From Novosphingobium silvae (GTDB lineage: Bacteria > Pseudomonadota > Alphaproteobacteria > Sphingomonadales > Sphingomonadaceae), in contig NZ_WVTD01000001.1 in NCBI RefSeq assembly GCF_009856825.1, forward strand, positions 310,001 through 374,000: a DNA stretch of 64,000 nt, read 5' to 3'. Below are positions 39,827-49,516 of this stretch, in pieces. Within the stretch, counting starts at the first letter, position 1, and each line of letters starts with the position of its first letter. The notes under the pieces were generated by a model. The model was given only the letters and a program-made list of their open reading frames with translations, made no database searches and had not been told where the DNA came from. A program made the translations under genes and the position numbers.

Positions 39827-42800
39827 TCGCCCGCCTGGCCTCGAACAAGGCGTTCCGGTACGCCGCGATCGTCCCGATCGTGCTGGTCGCCGCGCTGGTG
39901 ATCGGCGTACCGCTTGATGGCCAGGCCCAGTGGATCTGCGCGGGCGTGACCATCCTCGGCGCGCTGGTGCTCAAGCGCTGGAGGGGCCGCAAGGGCGCGC
40001 TCGCGCTCGGCGTTCTCGCGATCCTGGTATCCACGCGCTACATCTTCTGGCGCACCACCCAGACGCTTTCGTTCGGCACCCTGCCCGAATTCCTCTTCGG
40101 CGGCGGGCTCTACCTGGCCGAGCTCTATGCCTGGGTCATCCTCATGCTGGGCTTCCTGCAGACCAGCTGGCCGCTCGAGCGCCCCGTGGTCGAGCCGCAG
40201 GGCGACCCGGATACCTGGCCCACGGTGGACATCTACATCCCCACCTACAACGAGAGTCTGGAGATCGTGCGCAACACGGTCTTCGCCGCGATGGACCTCG
40301 ACTACCCGGTCGACCGCTACCGCGTCTTCATCCTCGACGACGGCAAGCGCGCCGAGTTCCGCGCCTTCGCCAAGGAAGCGGGCTGCGGCTACATCACGCG
40401 CGACAACAACCTGCACGCCAAGGCCGGCAATCTCAACGCCGCGATGAAGAAGACCGACGGCGAACTGATCGCGATCTTCGACTGCGACCACGTGCCCACG
40501 CGCGCCTTCCTGCAGCTGACCGTCGCCTGGTTCCAGCGCGATCCGCGCCTGGCGCTGATCCAGACCCCGCACCACATGTATTCGCCCGATCCGGTGCAGC
40601 GCAACCTTGCCTCCACCATGGGCGACATGGCGGGCGAGGGCGACCTGTTCTACGGCGCGGTGCAGGGCGGCAACGACCTGTGGAACGCCACGTTCTTCTG
40701 CGGTTCGTGCGCGATCATCCGGCGCGAGGCGCTGATGGAGACCAACGGCTTCGCGGGCGAGACCGTGACCGAGGACGCGCATACCGCTCTCAAGCTGCAG
40801 CGCACCGGCTGGAACACCGCCTACATCTCGGCACGCCTGTCGGCAGGGCTCGCCACCGAGCGCCTCGTCCTGCACGTGGGCCAGCGCATCCGCTGGGCAC
40901 GCGGGATGACGCAGATCCTGCGCATCGACAATCCGCTGAAGGGCCGCGGGCTCACCTGGCAGCAGCGCCTCTGCTACCTGAACGCCATGCTGCACTTCCA
41001 GTATCCGCTGCCGCGCATTGTGTTCCTGACCAGCCCGCTCGCCTACCTGATCTTCGGCCAGAACATCATCCAGGCCTCGGCCTCGCTGATCTTCGCTTAC
41101 GCCATGCCGCACCTCTACTGCTCGGCCGTGGCGAACGAGCGCACGCAAGGCGCGGACCGCCCGCCGTTCTGGGGCGAGGTCTACGAGACGATCCTGTGCT
41201 TCCACCTCGTGAAGCCCACCGTCATCACCTGGTTCCAGCCGCGTAAGGGCAAGTTCAACGTGACCGACAAGGGCTCGCTGCTGGACAAGACCTATTTCGA
41301 CTGGGCGATCGTCAAGCCGCACCTGATCTGCATTGGGCTCATCGTGCTGGGCATCACGATGGCGGTCGTGAAATGGGCCTTCTTCCCCTACCTCTTCAAC
41401 ATCCAGACCGATACGCTGGTGCTGAACGTCGCCTGGGCCAGCTTCAGCCTCGTCATCCTGCTGGCCGCCGTATCGGTCGCCCGCGAGACGAAGCAGGCCC
41501 GCGTCGACATCCGCATCCCGGTGGAGCTGCCGGTAACCGCCTATCTCGCCTCCGGCCATGTCGTCCCGGCGCGCACGATCGACATCTCGATGGGCGGCGC
41601 GGCGCTGTCGCTCCCCTCCGAGCTGCCGAGCAAGGACCGCACCGTGCGCCACATCACCATGGCCATGGGGGACGAAGTCCTCTCGATCCCGGTCAGGACT
41701 ATGCGCACCGATGCCGCCAATGCCTATGTCCGCTTCGAGCAGCTGGACACTCTCGCCGGGCGCCACCTGGTGCGCGCCGTCATGGGCCGTGCCGATGCAT
41801 GGCAGCCTTCCGGCCCGCGCAAGTCGATCTCCGGCCTGCGCTCCCTTGCCGACATCATCCGGGTGGACATGGTGACCTTGAAGCGCATGCTGGGACTGAA
41901 TTTCGCCGAGCGCCGCGCCATGCGCCGCATCGAGGTCACGCGCAAGGCCGCCGCCGAGGCCGAGGCCAAAGAAGCCGCGAAGGCGAAGGAAGGCGGCAGG
42001 TCGCTGGCCGGCCTCGCCAAGGCCGCCGCTCTCCTGGGCGCCATCGCGCTGGGCGCTGCGGGCATCTTCTTCGGCACTACCGAAGTCCACGCCCAGTCCG
42101 CTTCGGCCGCCGGCACCGCCGCGTCTGCCGCAGGTTCGGGCGCCGGAACTTCGGCCGCCGGAACTTCGGGCAATGCCGGGGGCGCGCTTTCCGAACGTCT
42201 GACGCTCAAGGACCTGCGGCTCAGCCGACCGATCCGCCTGCAGGGCACGCGCGGCGAAATCGGCATTCCTTTCGGCATGCGCCAGGACCGCGTCGTCACC
42301 GGCGCCGTGCTGCGCCTGAACCTGGCCTGGTCGCCCTCGATGCTCGACGACCTCAGCCAGCTGGTGGTCATCGTCAACGGCGAGGTCGCGCAGACGATCC
42401 CCCTCACCCGCGCCAACTCAGCCGGGCAGGTGATCGACGTGCCGGTGAACCCGGCCCTGTTCCTGCCGGGCGACAACCAGCTGAACCTGCGCCTCATCGG
42501 CCACTATGCGCGCGACTGCGAGGATCCGTTCCACTCCTCGCTGTGGGCCAACGTGAGCAACGTGCGCTCGTGGTTCGATTTCGCCTATCAGCCGCTGCCC
42601 TATGGGCCCGACCTCGCCCGCCTGCCGCTGCCCTTCTTCGACAAGGGCCAGAACGTGCCGCTGCGCATGCCCTTCGTCTTCGCCGGCCAGCCCCGGGCCG
42701 GGGAGCTGCAGGCCGCCGCCGCCACGGCGAGCTGGCTGGGCTCGCTCGCCAGCTACCGCGGCTTCGCATTCCGGCCGGTGATAGGCCAGATCCCCCGCGG

Positions 42801-44304
42801 CAACGCGATCGTCTTCCTCAAGGCCGGGCAGTCGATCCCCGGGCTCGAGATCGCCGCTCCCTCGGGCGCGTCCGCCGCCGCCGTGCGCAACCCCAACGAC
42901 CCCACCGGTACCCTGCTGGTCCTCATGGGCCGCAACGACGAGGAACTGCGCACCGCCGCCGCCGCCGTCGCGCTCGGTCGCGGCGTCTTCGGAGGAACGC
43001 GCATGTCCTTCGACGGCGTGCGCATCCCTGCCTGGCCGCGCTATGGCGCGCTGCGCTGGCTCTCGACCGAGAAGCCCGTGCAGCTTGGTTCGATCACCGA
43101 ATCCTACGCGCTGCAGGGCATGGGCATCCCGCCCGGTCCGCTCTCCGCCCGCTTTCGCGTCTCGCCCGACCTGTTCTTCTGGCCGCGCGAGGGCGGCAAG
43201 CTCAACCTCTCGTACCGCTACCCGATCGCGCAGTGGCTCGATCGCAGGGCCTCGCGCCTCGACGTGTCGATCAACGGCCAGTACCTCCAGACGCTTCCGC
43301 TCGGCGCCAAGTGGTGGAGCGGCCTGTTCGGCGCATCGGGGGCCAAGAGCTACGATTCCGACGCATCGGTGATCCTCCCTCGCTACAACCTGTTCGGCCA
43401 GAACGAGTTGTCGATGGACTACAACCTGATCATCGCCGACAAGAAGAAGTGCACCGGCACTCTTCCCGAGAACGTGCGCGTCTCCATCGATCCGACCAGC
43501 ACGATCGACCTCACCAGCGCCTACCACGCCATCATGATGCCCGATCTCGCGACGTTCGCGGGCGCCGGCTTCCCCTTCACTGCCAGCCCCGACCTTGCGC
43601 AGACCACCGTCGTTGTCGCCGAGAACCCCTCGCTCGCCTCGATCGAGGCGTTCCTGACGCTGATGGGCCGCTTCGGCGACTCGACCGGCGTGCCGGTCAC
43701 GGCGGTCACCGTCACCTCCACCATCGATCCCGACCGGCTGGCCGGCCAGGACGTGCTTGTCGTCGGCGGCACCGGCCTTGCGGGCGCGGACATGTTCGCG
43801 AACGCTCCGGTGCGCTGGGAAGGCGGGCGCCTGCGCGTGGCCGAGCGTTCGCCGCTGCAATACGTGACGTCGCTGTTCGGAGGCACGCAGATGAACGATC
43901 CGATGGCCGCCGCTCCGCTCGTCTACGATGCGCGCGGCTTCTCGGGCATCGTCAGCTTCCGCTCGCCCTATGCCTCTGACCGCACCGTGGTGGCGCTGCT
44001 GGCCGATGACGGCGGCGCGTTGCCCGCGCTGGTCCAGGGCCTGTCGGACACCAAGATCAACGCCTCCGTGCAGGGTGACCTCGCGGTCACGCGCGGCGAC
44101 GGGATGACCAGCTTCGCCATCACCGAGCGCTACTGGGTCGGCTCGCTGCCGATCTGGATGAAGCTGGCCTACTGGACCAGCCAGCGCCCGATGATGCTGG
44201 GCCTGTTCACGCTCGTCCTCGCCGCGATCCTTGCCGGACCTGCCTACCTCTACTTTCGCCGTCAGGCACAACGCCGCCTCGGCCGTCAGGACGACCACGC
44301 ATGA
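39823..44304 (+). CDS. bcsAB: Fused cellulose synthase catalytic and periplasmic subunits (BcsA-BcsB)
   Basis: A single uninterrupted frame of 1493 residues. Residues 1 to about 715 are BcsA: membrane helices and a processive GT2 domain with DCD (Asp220, Asp222), TED (Asp318) and QRIRW (354-358). A PilZ domain follows with RVDIR (560-564) and DISMGG (587-592), so the synthase should need c-di-GMP. A charged linker and a hydrophobic segment ending in VHAQS (about 725-752) look like the former BcsB signal. Residues from about 790 are BcsB, with jelly-roll regions and a final membrane helix near 1465. It polymerises UDP-glucose and passes the chain across the inner membrane. The start ATG overlaps the bcsQ stop. 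AcsAB of Komagataeibacter is a known fusion of the same order; BcsA and BcsB are separate in most bacteria. Confidence 0.95.
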   Translation: MIARLASNKAFRYAAIVPIVLVAALVIGVPLDGQAQWICAGVTILGALVLKRWRGRKGALALGVLAILVSTRYIFWRTTQTLSFGTLPEFLFGGGLYLAELYAWVILMLGFLQTSWPLERPVVEPQGDPDTWPTVDIYIPTYNESLEIVRNTVFAAMDLDYPVDRYRVFILDDGKRAEFRAFAKEAGCGYITRDNNLHAKAGNLNAAMKKTDGELIAIFDCDHVPTRAFLQLTVAWFQRDPRLALIQTPHHMYSPDPVQRNLASTMGDMAGEGDLFYGAVQGGNDLWNATFFCGSCAIIRREALMETNGFAGETVTEDAHTALKLQRTGWNTAYISARLSAGLATERLVLHVGQRIRWARGMTQILRIDNPLKGRGLTWQQRLCYLNAMLHFQYPLPRIVFLTSPLAYLIFGQNIIQASASLIFAYAMPHLYCSAVANERTQGADRPPFWGEVYETILCFHLVKPTVITWFQPRKGKFNVTDKGSLLDKTYFDWAIVKPHLICIGLIVLGITMAVVKWAFFPYLFNIQTDTLVLNVAWASFSLVILLAAVSVARETKQARVDIRIPVELPVTAYLASGHVVPARTIDISMGGAALSLPSELPSKDRTVRHITMAMGDEVLSIPVRTMRTDAANAYVRFEQLDTLAGRHLVRAVMGRADAWQPSGPRKSISGLRSLADIIRVDMVTLKRMLGLNFAERRAMRRIEVTRKAAAEAEAKEAAKAKEGGRSLAGLAKAAALLGAIALGAAGIFFGTTEVHAQSASAAGTAASAAGSGAGTSAAGTSGNAGGALSERLTLKDLRLSRPIRLQGTRGEIGIPFGMRQDRVVTGAVLRLNLAWSPSMLDDLSQLVVIVNGEVAQTIPLTRANSAGQVIDVPVNPALFLPGDNQLNLRLIGHYARDCEDPFHSSLWANVSNVRSWFDFAYQPLPYGPDLARLPLPFFDKGQNVPLRMPFVFAGQPRAGELQAAAATASWLGSLASYRGFAFRPVIGQIPRGNAIVFLKAGQSIPGLEIAAPSGASAAAVRNPNDPTGTLLVLMGRNDEELRTAAAAVALGRGVFGGTRMSFDGVRIPAWPRYGALRWLSTEKPVQLGSITESYALQGMGIPPGPLSARFRVSPDLFFWPREGGKLNLSYRYPIAQWLDRRASRLDVSINGQYLQTLPLGAKWWSGLFGASGAKSYDSDASVILPRYNLFGQNELSMDYNLIIADKKKCTGTLPENVRVSIDPTSTIDLTSAYHAIMMPDLATFAGAGFPFTASPDLAQTTVVVAENPSLASIEAFLTLMGRFGDSTGVPVTAVTVTSTIDPDRLAGQDVLVVGGTGLAGADMFANAPVRWEGGRLRVAERSPLQYVTSLFGGTQMNDPMAAAPLVYDARGFSGIVSFRSPYASDRTVVALLADDGGALPALVQGLSDTKINASVQGDLAVTRGDGMTSFAITERYWVGSLPIWMKLAYWTSQRPMMLGLFTLVLAAILAGPAYLYFRRQAQRRLGRQDDHA

Positions 44305-47300
44305 CCCGTTCCCCGACCCCGCGCACCGGCAGTCTGAAGCGCACCGGCAGATTGGGGCTGGCGCTTCTGCTTTCCACGGCGGCGAGCGGCCTGGCGCCGA
44401 TGGTCCTGCCTCTCGATGCGCAGGCGCAGAGCGCGGGCGTGGAGGCGCTGGTGAAGCAGGCGCAGTACTGGCGCTCCAAGGGCCGCGAGGATCTGGCGCA
44501 GCAGGCCCTGCGCCGTGCCCGCGCGCTCGACCCCAACCATCCCGCACTCAGGAGCGCGGCCGCGCCGCGCCCCGCGCCCAGGTCTGCCGCGCCCAAGCCC
44601 GCCGCGCCGAAACCTGCCGCCGCGAAGCCCGCACCCAAACCGGCCCAGGCACCTGCGCCGACACCGGCTCAGGCCCCCGCCCGCACGGCCGCCGCGACTG
44701 CGCGCCCGGCCGCAAAGCCCGCAGCCAGCGCACCGGTCTCCGCCGCCGACCGGGCGGGCCGGGCCCGCGTCTCGGGCTTCGATGCCTTGAACGACGGCAA
44801 TCTCGAGACCGCCGCCTCGCAGTTCCAGCGTGCCCTTGGCGTCAACCGGCGCGATCCCGATGCGCTGGGCGGCCTTGGCCTCGTGCGCCTTCGCGAGGGG
44901 AACTTCGCCGAGGCGGCAAGCCTGCTGGAACAGGCTTCGCAGGCGGGCAAGGCCAGCCAGTGGGCGGAAGGCCTCGCCTCGGCCCGGTTCTTCGCCGGCG
45001 TCGAGGAAACCCGCGCGCTGGTGAACCAGAACCGCCTTGCCGATGCGCAGGGACGCGCCGAAGCGCTCGTCCGCTCGGGCTACAAGGAGCCGGGGCCCGC
45101 GCTCGAACTGCTGGCCGACATCTACGAGCGGCAGGGCCGCTACGCCGACGCCGCAGACCTCTACCGGCAGGCGGGGAGCGCCGGTGGCGGCTCGGCCGCG
45201 GACGACAAGCGCCTGCAGCTGCGCGCCACGCGCGGCCGCGCTCTCGCGGCGGCGGAACAGGGGGACGACCTTGGCGCCACGCGCGAGTTCCAGAACGGCC
45301 TCGTCCTCGACCCCAGCGATCCGTGGATTCGCTATGAATTCGCGCAGTTCCAAATCCGGCGCGGCCGCGTGCCCGAGGCGGAATCGCTGATCCGCTCGCT
45401 CGTCGCCAACGGGCAACCCGATTCGCTCTATGCCGCCGCGCTCCTCAACAATGACCTTGGCCGCGTGAACGAGGCCGACCGCCTGATCTCCATGGTCCCC
45501 GAAGCCCAGCGCACCGCACCCATGCGCAACCTGGCCCTCGGCGTGAAGACCGACGCCGCCATCGCCCGCGCCCGCGCCATGGCGGCCAGCGGACAGCAGG
45601 CGCAGGCGATCTCGGCCATGCGCCAGCTCGGTTCGATGGCTTCGGTGCCCGCAGGCAAGCAGGCGGCCGTCGCCAACACCCTCTTCGACCTCGGTGACAC
45701 GCAAGGCGCGGCCCAGGTCGCGGAAGCGGCGCTGAACGGCCGGATCGACACGATAGACGACTATGAAGGGCTGATCGGGGTTCTTGCCCGCACCGGCCGC
45801 GACGATCTTGCCCAGCTGGCGCTGCAGCGCGCCGGGCAGATGGCGGGCACTTCAGCCGACGGGCAGCGCGCCTATGCGCGCATCAGCGCCGGGCTGATGG
45901 TGAGCCAGGCCGATGCGGCGCGGCTCGGCGGACGCTATGCCGAAAGCTTCGACATCCTGCAGCAGGCCTACGCAGCCGCGCCGGACAACCCGGAGATACT
46001 CTCGGCCCTCGCCCGGCTCTACCAGACCGGCGGCATGCCCGCCAAAGCAGCGCAGAGCTACCAGCTGGTGCTGGCGCGCAAGCCGGGGGACCGCGATGCG
46101 CTGCTCGGGCTGGCGGACACGGCCGAGGCGGCGGGCGACAGCGACCTTTCCAAGCAGGCGCAGCGCCAGGTGCTGCAGACGCACGGGCAGGACTACCGCG
46201 TGCCCATGGCGCTCGCCAATGTCGAGCGGGCGCGCGGCAACGATCGCGCTGCCGTGAACCTGCTCAAGGAAGCGCGCGAACTCTACGCCCGCCAGAGCGG
46301 CGCGGGCATGGCGATGGGCGGCAACCCCTTCGCCAATGCAGGCCCGGGAATGGGCGGGCAGGGCATGGGCGGGCAGGCGGGGAACAATCCCTTCCGCAGC
46401 CAGGCCTTTGCCGCCCCGGCACCGGTCAATCCCTTCGCCCTGAGCGGCGGCACTCGCCTTCCCGCCGCCTATCCGCAGGCGCAGGCCCAGGCGAGCGGCT
46501 TCGGCTATGGAGCCCTGAGCGGCGGCGGCGCGCCGCAGGCTTCCGGTTTCGCTCAGGCAGCCCCCGCTCCCATGACCACCGGAACGCAGACCGGCTTCGG
46601 CGGCTATGCCAGCCCGCAGACCTCCTTCGCCGCGCCCGATCGCTATGCCTCGCCGGCCAGCATCGCCGCGCCGCAGCAGAGCGCCTTCGCGGCCCCTGCC
46701 CCGCTCCCGGGCACCTCGGGCGGCTACTCCGCGCCGCAGGTTCCCCTCGCCTATGCGGGCGATCCGGTGATGACGCAGATCCAGTCCGAGATCGACAGCC
46801 TGGCACAGGACAGCGGCCCGCGTGTCGACGTTGAGACCGCCTATCGCTCGCGCTCGGGCGAGGAAGGGCTGTCGCAGCTCGACGAGATCAAGGGTTCGGC
46901 AAAGGTCTCCACCGGCGCGCTGGCAGGCCGGGTCTTCGCCAGGGCGGAAGCGGTGGTCGCCGATGCGGGCCGCCCCACCGGATCAGGCCTCGCGCGCTTC
47001 GGCCGCAACGCGACGGCGGAAGCCCAGGCGATCGTCGACGAAGTGCCCTCCCCCCTCGTCAACGCCGAGAGCCAGCAGGCCTCGGGCGCGGCGTTCTCGG
47101 TCGGGTACGAAAGCGATGCGGTGCAGGTGGAAGTGGGCACCACGCCGATCGGCATGGGCAAGACCAGGTTTGCCGGACGCGCGGCGATCAGCCCGGAGCT
47201 CAGCCCGGGCCTTCGCGCCACCGCCTTTGCCGAGCGCAAGCCCGTCACCGATTCGGTCGTCTCCTATGCGGGCACGCGCGATCCTGTCACCGGCGAGCGC

Positions 47301-47924
47301 TGGGGTCAGGTCATGCGCACCGGCGCGGGCGTGGGCATGTCCTATGACGAGGACGGATCGGGCGTCTACGGCGAGGGCCGCTACTATCGCTTCCGCGGCA
47401 CCAACGTCGCGCGGAACGACGGCTTCGAGGCCAATGTGGGCGGATACCTGCAGGCCTATCGCGGGCAGCACTCCTCGGTCACGGTCGGCCTCAACGTGAA
47501 CTACCAGGGCTACGACCGCAGCCAGAACTACTTCACTTACGGCAACGGCGGCTACTTCAGCCCGCAAAGCTTCATCTCGGTCGGCTTCCCGGTGAACTAC
47601 ACCTTGCAGGACGAGCAGTGGGACGTGGCGGCATCGTTCACCCCCGGCTTCCAGAGCTACAAGGAAGACGAGAGCCCGCTCTACCCCACCGATCTCGTCG
47701 CCCAGGCCGAGCTGGACAACCTCAAGGCCCTGAACGACGACGTACGTGCCGGCTACGACAGCCTGAGCAAGACCGGCTTCGCGCTCTCGGCACAGGGATC
47801 GATGTACTACAAGCTGAACCGCAGCACCCGCATCGGCGGCGACCTCAGCTACAATACTTTCGGCAGTTACGACGAATTCCGCAGCATGCTCGGCGTGCGC
47901 CAGAGCTTCGGGAGCACCAGATAA
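44301..47924 (+). CDS. bcsC: Cellulose synthase outer-membrane subunit BcsC
   Basis: Periplasmic TPR scaffold plus outer-membrane porin that exports the glucan, 1207 residues. A signal peptide (about residues 1-42) precedes tandem TPR-type repeats (for example ALRRARALDPNHPALR and GGLGLVRLREGNFAEAASLL). A Pro/Ala/Lys-rich linker at about 90-150 interrupts them, and a Gly/Met/Ala/Pro low-complexity segment lies at about 670-800. The C-terminal 370 residues form the BcsC barrel (YRSRSGEEGLSQLDEIKGSA onward) ending MLGVRQSFGSTR. It overlaps the bcsAB stop codon by four bases and abuts bcsD. Two disordered linkers are unusual but family-compatible. Confidence 0.93.
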   Translation: MTRSPTPRTGSLKRTGRLGLALLLSTAASGLAPMVLPLDAQAQSAGVEALVKQAQYWRSKGREDLAQQALRRARALDPNHPALRSAAAPRPAPRSAAPKPAAPKPAAAKPAPKPAQAPAPTPAQAPARTAAATARPAAKPAASAPVSAADRAGRARVSGFDALNDGNLETAASQFQRALGVNRRDPDALGGLGLVRLREGNFAEAASLLEQASQAGKASQWAEGLASARFFAGVEETRALVNQNRLADAQGRAEALVRSGYKEPGPALELLADIYERQGRYADAADLYRQAGSAGGGSAADDKRLQLRATRGRALAAAEQGDDLGATREFQNGLVLDPSDPWIRYEFAQFQIRRGRVPEAESLIRSLVANGQPDSLYAAALLNNDLGRVNEADRLISMVPEAQRTAPMRNLALGVKTDAAIARARAMAASGQQAQAISAMRQLGSMASVPAGKQAAVANTLFDLGDTQGAAQVAEAALNGRIDTIDDYEGLIGVLARTGRDDLAQLALQRAGQMAGTSADGQRAYARISAGLMVSQADAARLGGRYAESFDILQQAYAAAPDNPEILSALARLYQTGGMPAKAAQSYQLVLARKPGDRDALLGLADTAEAAGDSDLSKQAQRQVLQTHGQDYRVPMALANVERARGNDRAAVNLLKEARELYARQSGAGMAMGGNPFANAGPGMGGQGMGGQAGNNPFRSQAFAAPAPVNPFALSGGTRLPAAYPQAQAQASGFGYGALSGGGAPQASGFAQAAPAPMTTGTQTGFGGYASPQTSFAAPDRYASPASIAAPQQSAFAAPAPLPGTSGGYSAPQVPLAYAGDPVMTQIQSEIDSLAQDSGPRVDVETAYRSRSGEEGLSQLDEIKGSAKVSTGALAGRVFARAEAVVADAGRPTGSGLARFGRNATAEAQAIVDEVPSPLVNAESQQASGAAFSVGYESDAVQVEVGTTPIGMGKTRFAGRAAISPELSPGLRATAFAERKPVTDSVVSYAGTRDPVTGERWGQVMRTGAGVGMSYDEDGSGVYGEGRYYRFRGTNVARNDGFEANVGGYLQAYRGQHSSVTVGLNVNYQGYDRSQNYFTYGNGGYFSPQSFISVGFPVNYTLQDEQWDVAASFTPGFQSYKEDESPLYPTDLVAQAELDNLKALNDDVRAGYDSLSKTGFALSAQGSMYYKLNRSTRIGGDLSYNTFGSYDEFRSMLGVRQSFGSTR

Positions 47925-48386
47925 ATGAAGATGCAGGCATTTCCCCCGGCCAGCAAGGAACCCGACGGCATCGGCGCGGGCGGCCTTGCCCTGATGGCCA
48001 TTTCGGTGGCCGCCGAACTGTGCGACGGCGTTCCCGAGGCACAGACGCGCGGCTTCTTCCTCGCCATCGGCCGCCGCATGGCCGCTCTGGAGCCGCTCGA
48101 GGGCGTGAACGACACTGCAGTCCTCGCCGCGCGCATCAACGCCTTCTGGCAGGTGCTCGGCTGGGGCGAGATCGAGCTGGCACTCGGCGCGGAAGCGATC
48201 GTCGTGCACCACCGCAACCTTCCCGACCGCATCGCCCCGGACCCGCAGGGCACCTGGAAGCGGATGCTGACCGGCGTCCTCGAAGGCGCATACGACAGCT
48301 GGTTCCGCGTGCTGGGAAGCGGCCCCGCGCTGCGCACGAGCGCACAATGGCAAGCAGATACGCTCGAGGTGCGCCATGGCCGCTGA
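47925..48386 (+). CDS. bcsD: Cellulose biosynthesis protein BcsD
   Basis: A periplasmic or complex-associated subunit of 153 residues, close to the 156 residues of AcsD. In Komagataeibacter it forms an octameric ring that helps align chains into crystalline fibres. It starts MKMQAFPPASKEPDGIGAGG, with no signal peptide. Core features are LALMAISVAAELCDG, FFLAIGRRMAALEPL, INAFWQVLGWGEIEL and a final LEGAYDSWFRVLGSGPALRT. Its ATG directly follows the bcsC stop, and its end overlaps bcsZ by 11 bases. Presence of bcsD marks the locus as the type that makes ordered fibres. Confidence 0.88.
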   Translation: MKMQAFPPASKEPDGIGAGGLALMAISVAAELCDGVPEAQTRGFFLAIGRRMAALEPLEGVNDTAVLAARINAFWQVLGWGEIELALGAEAIVVHHRNLPDRIAPDPQGTWKRMLTGVLEGAYDSWFRVLGSGPALRTSAQWQADTLEVRHGR

Positions 48387-49464
48387 CCGGACTCCCGCCC
48401 AACTCGACGCCGAGGCCGCCTTGGCCGGCACCGCCAGCAGGCGCAGGAGCCTGTTCCCGGCCGTGGACCGTCGCACGTTCTCGCTCGGGACGCTGATGGC
48501 CCTGACGGCGGCATGCAACACCGGGACAAGCCAGGGACGTACCCCGCAGGTGACCGACAGCTTCTGGACGCAATGGCGCGACCGCTACCTCGCTCCCGAG
48601 GGCCGGGTGGTGGATACCGGCAATGGCCGCATCAGCCACAGCGAGGGCCAGAGCTACGGCCTGATCCTCGCCCTGCGCGCCGGTGACCGCGAGGCGTTCG
48701 AGCGCATCGCCAAGTGGACGCAGGAGACGCTCGGCCGTCAGGACATGGCGCTTCATTCCTGGCGATACGATCCGCGCCAGTCAGTGCCGGTTTCCGACCC
48801 CAACAACGCGACCGACGGCGATCTCGTCATCGCCTGGGCCCTGGCACTCGGCGGCGAGCGCTGGTCGCAGCCCGCATGGTTGGAGCGGGCGGCGCAGATC
48901 CGCGCCGCGATCCGCGCCCACTGCGTGGTCCAGCGCTTCGGCCGCAGCCTGCTGCTTCCGGGCATCGTGGGCTTCGACCAGCCCGGGCAGGTTACACTCA
49001 ACCCCTCGTACTTCGTGTGGCCCGCGCTCGACCACTTCGCGAAGATGGACGGCGCATCGGCCTGGGGCGCGGTGATCCGCGACGCCGAGGCGGTGACCAG
49101 GCTCTCGCGCTTCGGCACCCATGGCCTGCCGTGCGACTGGGTGGTCGTGACCGGGAAGGACGATGTCGCCCCCGCACCCGACAAGCCGCCGCGCTTCAGC
49201 TATGACGCGATCCGCATCCCCCTCTACGCGGTGATCGGCGGACGGGCCGCTCTCGTCCAGCCGGTCGCGCAATGGTGGCGTTCGTGCCTTGCGCAGCAGC
49301 GCCCGATCCCTGCCTTCATCGACGTGGTGACGGGCGAGGAAGCGAACTACGCGCTCTCCAGCGGCGGCGCGGCGATCGCCTCGCGGCTGGTGGGAGGGCC
49401 TGCCCCGGCGGTGCTGGACACGGACTACTTCTCGGCCTCGCTGCAGATGCTAGCGCGGCTGTGA
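48376..49464 (+). CDS. bcsZ: Endo-1,4-beta-glucanase BcsZ (GH8)
   Basis: Glycoside hydrolase family 8 cellulase that trims nascent cellulose and is needed for normal output. It has 362 residues. The acid catalyst is Glu90 in SEGQSYG, and Asp147/Asp149 lie in TDGDL; the (alpha/alpha)6 barrel continues to the end. About 30 polar residues precede DRRTFSLGTLMALTAAC. That segment combines a twin-arginine motif with a lipobox, suggesting Tat export and lipid anchoring, whereas enterobacterial BcsZ is a soluble Sec-exported periplasmic enzyme. It is the last gene of the operon and overlaps bcsD. Confidence 0.93.
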   Translation: MAADRTPAQLDAEAALAGTASRRRSLFPAVDRRTFSLGTLMALTAACNTGTSQGRTPQVTDSFWTQWRDRYLAPEGRVVDTGNGRISHSEGQSYGLILALRAGDREAFERIAKWTQETLGRQDMALHSWRYDPRQSVPVSDPNNATDGDLVIAWALALGGERWSQPAWLERAAQIRAAIRAHCVVQRFGRSLLLPGIVGFDQPGQVTLNPSYFVWPALDHFAKMDGASAWGAVIRDAEAVTRLSRFGTHGLPCDWVVVTGKDDVAPAPDKPPRFSYDAIRIPLYAVIGGRAALVQPVAQWWRSCLAQQRPIPAFIDVVTGEEANYALSSGGAAIASRLVGGPAPAVLDTDYFSASLQMLARL

Positions 49465-49516
49465 TGGGCGCGAGGCCGGGGGTCGCGGCTTGGCCGCAAC
49501 CTTCGGATCGCGCGAG

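Noticed and set aside
46300..46800. Low-complexity Gly/Met/Ala/Pro segment of bcsC as a frameshift or sequence error
   Set aside because: The frame stays open into a proper BcsC barrel and the length is family-compatible, so this is a disordered linker.
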